Positions 43,064 to 45,000 of a stretch of DNA of 45,000 nt are shown here, in pieces. Position numbers and translations under genes: made by a program. Origin of the DNA: Neocallimastix lanati (nom. inval.) (Eukaryota; Neocallimastigomycota; Neocallimastigomycetes; Neocallimastigales; Neocallimastigaceae); the NCBI GenBank assembly GCA_016946835.1, contig JACVTC010000041.1, positions 125,001 through 170,000 on the forward strand, in the 5' to 3' direction. Under the pieces are notes generated by a model. That model saw nothing but the letters and a program-made list of their open reading frames with translations, did no database searches and was not told the DNA's origin. Each line of letters opens with the position of its first letter. Within the stretch, counting starts at the first letter, position 1.

Positions 43064-45000
43064 ATGGATAACAAAGATGAAATATCATTATTAATAAATA
43101 ATTTTCCATATCCTCCAACTAGTTTTCCAAAAATATGTAATCATGAAAAATGTATAGATAATCCAATTCATGAACCAGATCTATTTGAAAATACAATTTC
43201 AGATTATTTTTCAAAAATATCAAATGAATTAAATGAAAAAGATATAACAAGAAAAGAAATAAATATAAATTCAATGAAAAGTGCAATAGCACATACTCCA
43301 TATTCCGCGTATACTTCAAGCACTTCATTATCACCTTATTCATTTACACCAGTATATGAAATTAAATCATTTAATAGAGAGAACTTAATTCTAAGTAAAA
43401 TATCATGTAATAATCCTCCTAATATTTTAATTTCAAATTCAAAAGATATAACTAATAATATACCAGAAAAAATGAATGATACCGAAAACAATAAATTAGA
43501 AAATAGAAACTCAATTATTTCAATTAATAATGACATAACTAAAAATGAAATTCCTAATATCGTATACCCGTTAAATAAAGTTAATCTCTATAGATCGAAT
43601 CCTAGTATAATAGATTTAAATAAAAGTCATAGATTATCATTAGGTAAAATAAAATTTAGTAAAAGTAAAAGTTTGAATAATATAAAAGGTCATAGTTTTT
43701 ATGATAAAAATGAGCAAGAAACTTCATTTATTAGAGAATTGAGTAATGACTTTAAAAAAATGCTAACTAATTATGGCATTTTAAAAGAAGAAATTAACTT
43801 TAGATCAAATAGTACTTGCGGATCAATAAATAATATTAACTTAAATAATACATTGCAGAAAGAAAATAGTAGAATCAGTTTTAATAAATTTAAAGGTGAT
43901 AAAAAGCAAAATACTGGAAGTAAAAAAGAAAAATCAAAGAGAAATAGTTCAAATATTAAAAAAGAAAAAAGTAGTCTAAATAATATAAATGAAGCTGTTC
44001 ATAGTGAAAACTTCCATAATAATAAGTTAACTAATGGTGAAATAGATATAGAGAATAAACAGGACATTAGTTTTAAATTACAAAATGATTTAAATTCTGA
44101 AAAAAAGATATTAATAGTAAATAGTGATAATAAAATAACTGATAGAGATTCATCTAATAATGAGAAAGATGAAATTAACAAAAATATTGAATTTTTTGAT
44201 GAATTAAAAGAAAAAAGTAATATATCATCCTTTAAATTAGATGAATCTCAAATAGAGAAAGATATTGATTCATCACAAAAGTCAATTTTAACTAATAAAA
44301 ATACTTCTATTACATATTTAGCCCCTATAGCATCCATTTCTTTAGATCAGAAACAAAGTCCAATAGATGATCTTGAAACACCTACTGAATTAAAACAAGA
44401 AATATTAAATAAAAAAATAGATGATAATAAAGAATATATTAAGCAAATATCAACACATCGTCTTGAGAAATATAGATTAAATAATGGATTTGTAAAAGAT
44501 CGTATTAAAAAATTTAAGAGTAATGATGAAATATTAAATAAACCAATTGAATTTAATAATAATAATAATAATAATAATAGTAATAGTAATATTGAGCTAA
44601 GAAAAAAATCATTAAAATCATTAGAAGACTTTAAGAATAATACTGAAATACCAGTGTCATCGACACAAAGCAGTATTTATGATAAATTAAAAAATAGTGA
44701 TAATAATGGTGATTTGTCAATATTTGAAAAATTTAGCAGTAATGATGATATTATTAAAGAAAAAATTACAGTACTAAATATGACAGGGCATTTTAAAATA
44801 GATTCTTCTCAAAGTAGCTATTCACGAATTGAGGACGGGATTAATAAAGAAAATGATCTTATAGATAATATGGAAAACTTAAGACAAGGAATTTTAGGAA
44901 TATTGCCAATGGATAAAAAAGAAAAACTCTATAAATTTTTAATAAATTTAGATAATGATAGTATTAATATGTATCAACAACAATTACATGATGAATGTAA
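43064..45000 (+). CDS. Large Asn/Ser/Lys-rich protein, 3' end beyond the window
   Basis: From the ATG at 43064 the frame stays open for 645 codons to the end of the window, with no stop codon, which is exceptional at this base composition and shows coding selection. No intron is needed. The first 45 residues contain FPYPPTSFPKICNHEKC and PDLFENTISDYF, a somewhat ordered start. The bulk is Asn/Ser/Lys/Asp-rich and probably disordered, with a Lys/Ser-rich basic patch near residues 275-305 and an Asn run near residues 500-508. Short similar stretches recur, such as EKYRLNNGFVKDRIKKFKSNDEI, SIYDKLKNSDN and SIFEKFSSNDDI. The last 45 visible residues (LRQGILGILPMDKKEKLYKF onward) become ordered and helical, so a folded domain probably follows outside the window. 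No family is recognised. No signal peptide or TM segment was seen. Confidence 0.8.
   Translation, partial: MDNKDEISLLINNFPYPPTSFPKICNHEKCIDNPIHEPDLFENTISDYFSKISNELNEKDITRKEININSMKSAIAHTPYSAYTSSTSLSPYSFTPVYEIKSFNRENLILSKISCNNPPNILISNSKDITNNIPEKMNDTENNKLENRNSIISINNDITKNEIPNIVYPLNKVNLYRSNPSIIDLNKSHRLSLGKIKFSKSKSLNNIKGHSFYDKNEQETSFIRELSNDFKKMLTNYGILKEEINFRSNSTCGSINNINLNNTLQKENSRISFNKFKGDKKQNTGSKKEKSKRNSSNIKKEKSSLNNINEAVHSENFHNNKLTNGEIDIENKQDISFKLQNDLNSEKKILIVNSDNKITDRDSSNNEKDEINKNIEFFDELKEKSNISSFKLDESQIEKDIDSSQKSILTNKNTSITYLAPIASISLDQKQSPIDDLETPTELKQEILNKKIDDNKEYIKQISTHRLEKYRLNNGFVKDRIKKFKSNDEILNKPIEFNNNNNNNNSNSNIELRKKSLKSLEDFKNNTEIPVSSTQSSIYDKLKNSDNNGDLSIFEKFSSNDDIIKEKITVLNMTGHFKIDSSQSSYSRIEDGINKENDLIDNMENLRQGILGILPMDKKEKLYKFLINLDNDSINMYQQQLHDEC

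Noticed and set aside
43119-44181. Several minus-strand frames
   Set aside because: Antisense shadows of the 645-codon plus-strand frame starting at 43064.

Overview
The window looks like nuclear DNA of an early-diverging fungus with an extremely AT-rich, intron-rich genome. Anaerobic gut fungi (Neocallimastigomycota) fit best, but this is an inference from composition and gene style, not from a marker search. The support is: very AT-rich spacers full of poly-A/T and TTA/AAT microsatellites; short GT..AG introns in most genes, with TAG or AAG acceptors; and fungal/opisthokont housekeeping proteins (RNA polymerase I RPA2, UTP21, a Spg1/Tem1 septation GTPase, an F-BAR/SH3 protein, an SNX-BAR sorting nexin). 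I assembled gene models by eye. Exon phases agree at every junction, and each complete model sums to a multiple of three.

Layout. 1-1523: spacer. 1524-3314 (+): divergent SVOP/SV2-like MFS transporter, 4 exons. 4130-5940 (+): decayed non-LTR retrotransposon (reverse transcriptase). 6331-8483 (-): PX-BAR sorting nexin whose 5' end cannot be found; a TTA microsatellite of about 340 nt and a GC-richer poly(A)-tailed insert lie immediately upstream. 9818-14666 (+): 12-exon secreted/membrane leucine-rich-repeat protein. 14858-15835 (-): decayed Tc1/mariner-like transposase. 16505-20678 (-): RNA polymerase I second-largest subunit, 6 exons. 23190-27495 (+): UTP21/WDR36, 16 exons. 28369-32375 (-): F-BAR protein with four SH3 domains, 17 exons including a 13-nt microexon. 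33359-34795 (-): Asn-rich protein of unknown function, 3 exons. 35109-35245: fold-back minisatellite. 36590-40260: remnants of coiled-coil genes full of stops. 40800-42030 (-): Spg1/Tem1-type GTPase, 6 exons. 43064-45000 (+): open Asn/Ser/Lys-rich frame running off the window end.

Functional themes. RPA2 (rRNA transcription) and UTP21 (pre-rRNA processing) sit head to head across about 2.5 kb, so both arms of ribosome synthesis start from one spacer. The F-BAR/SH3 protein and the SNX-BAR protein are membrane-curvature proteins of endocytosis and endosomal sorting. The Spg1/Tem1 GTPase belongs to the septation/mitotic-exit pathway. No prokaryote-type operon, CRISPR, rRNA or tRNA gene was seen.
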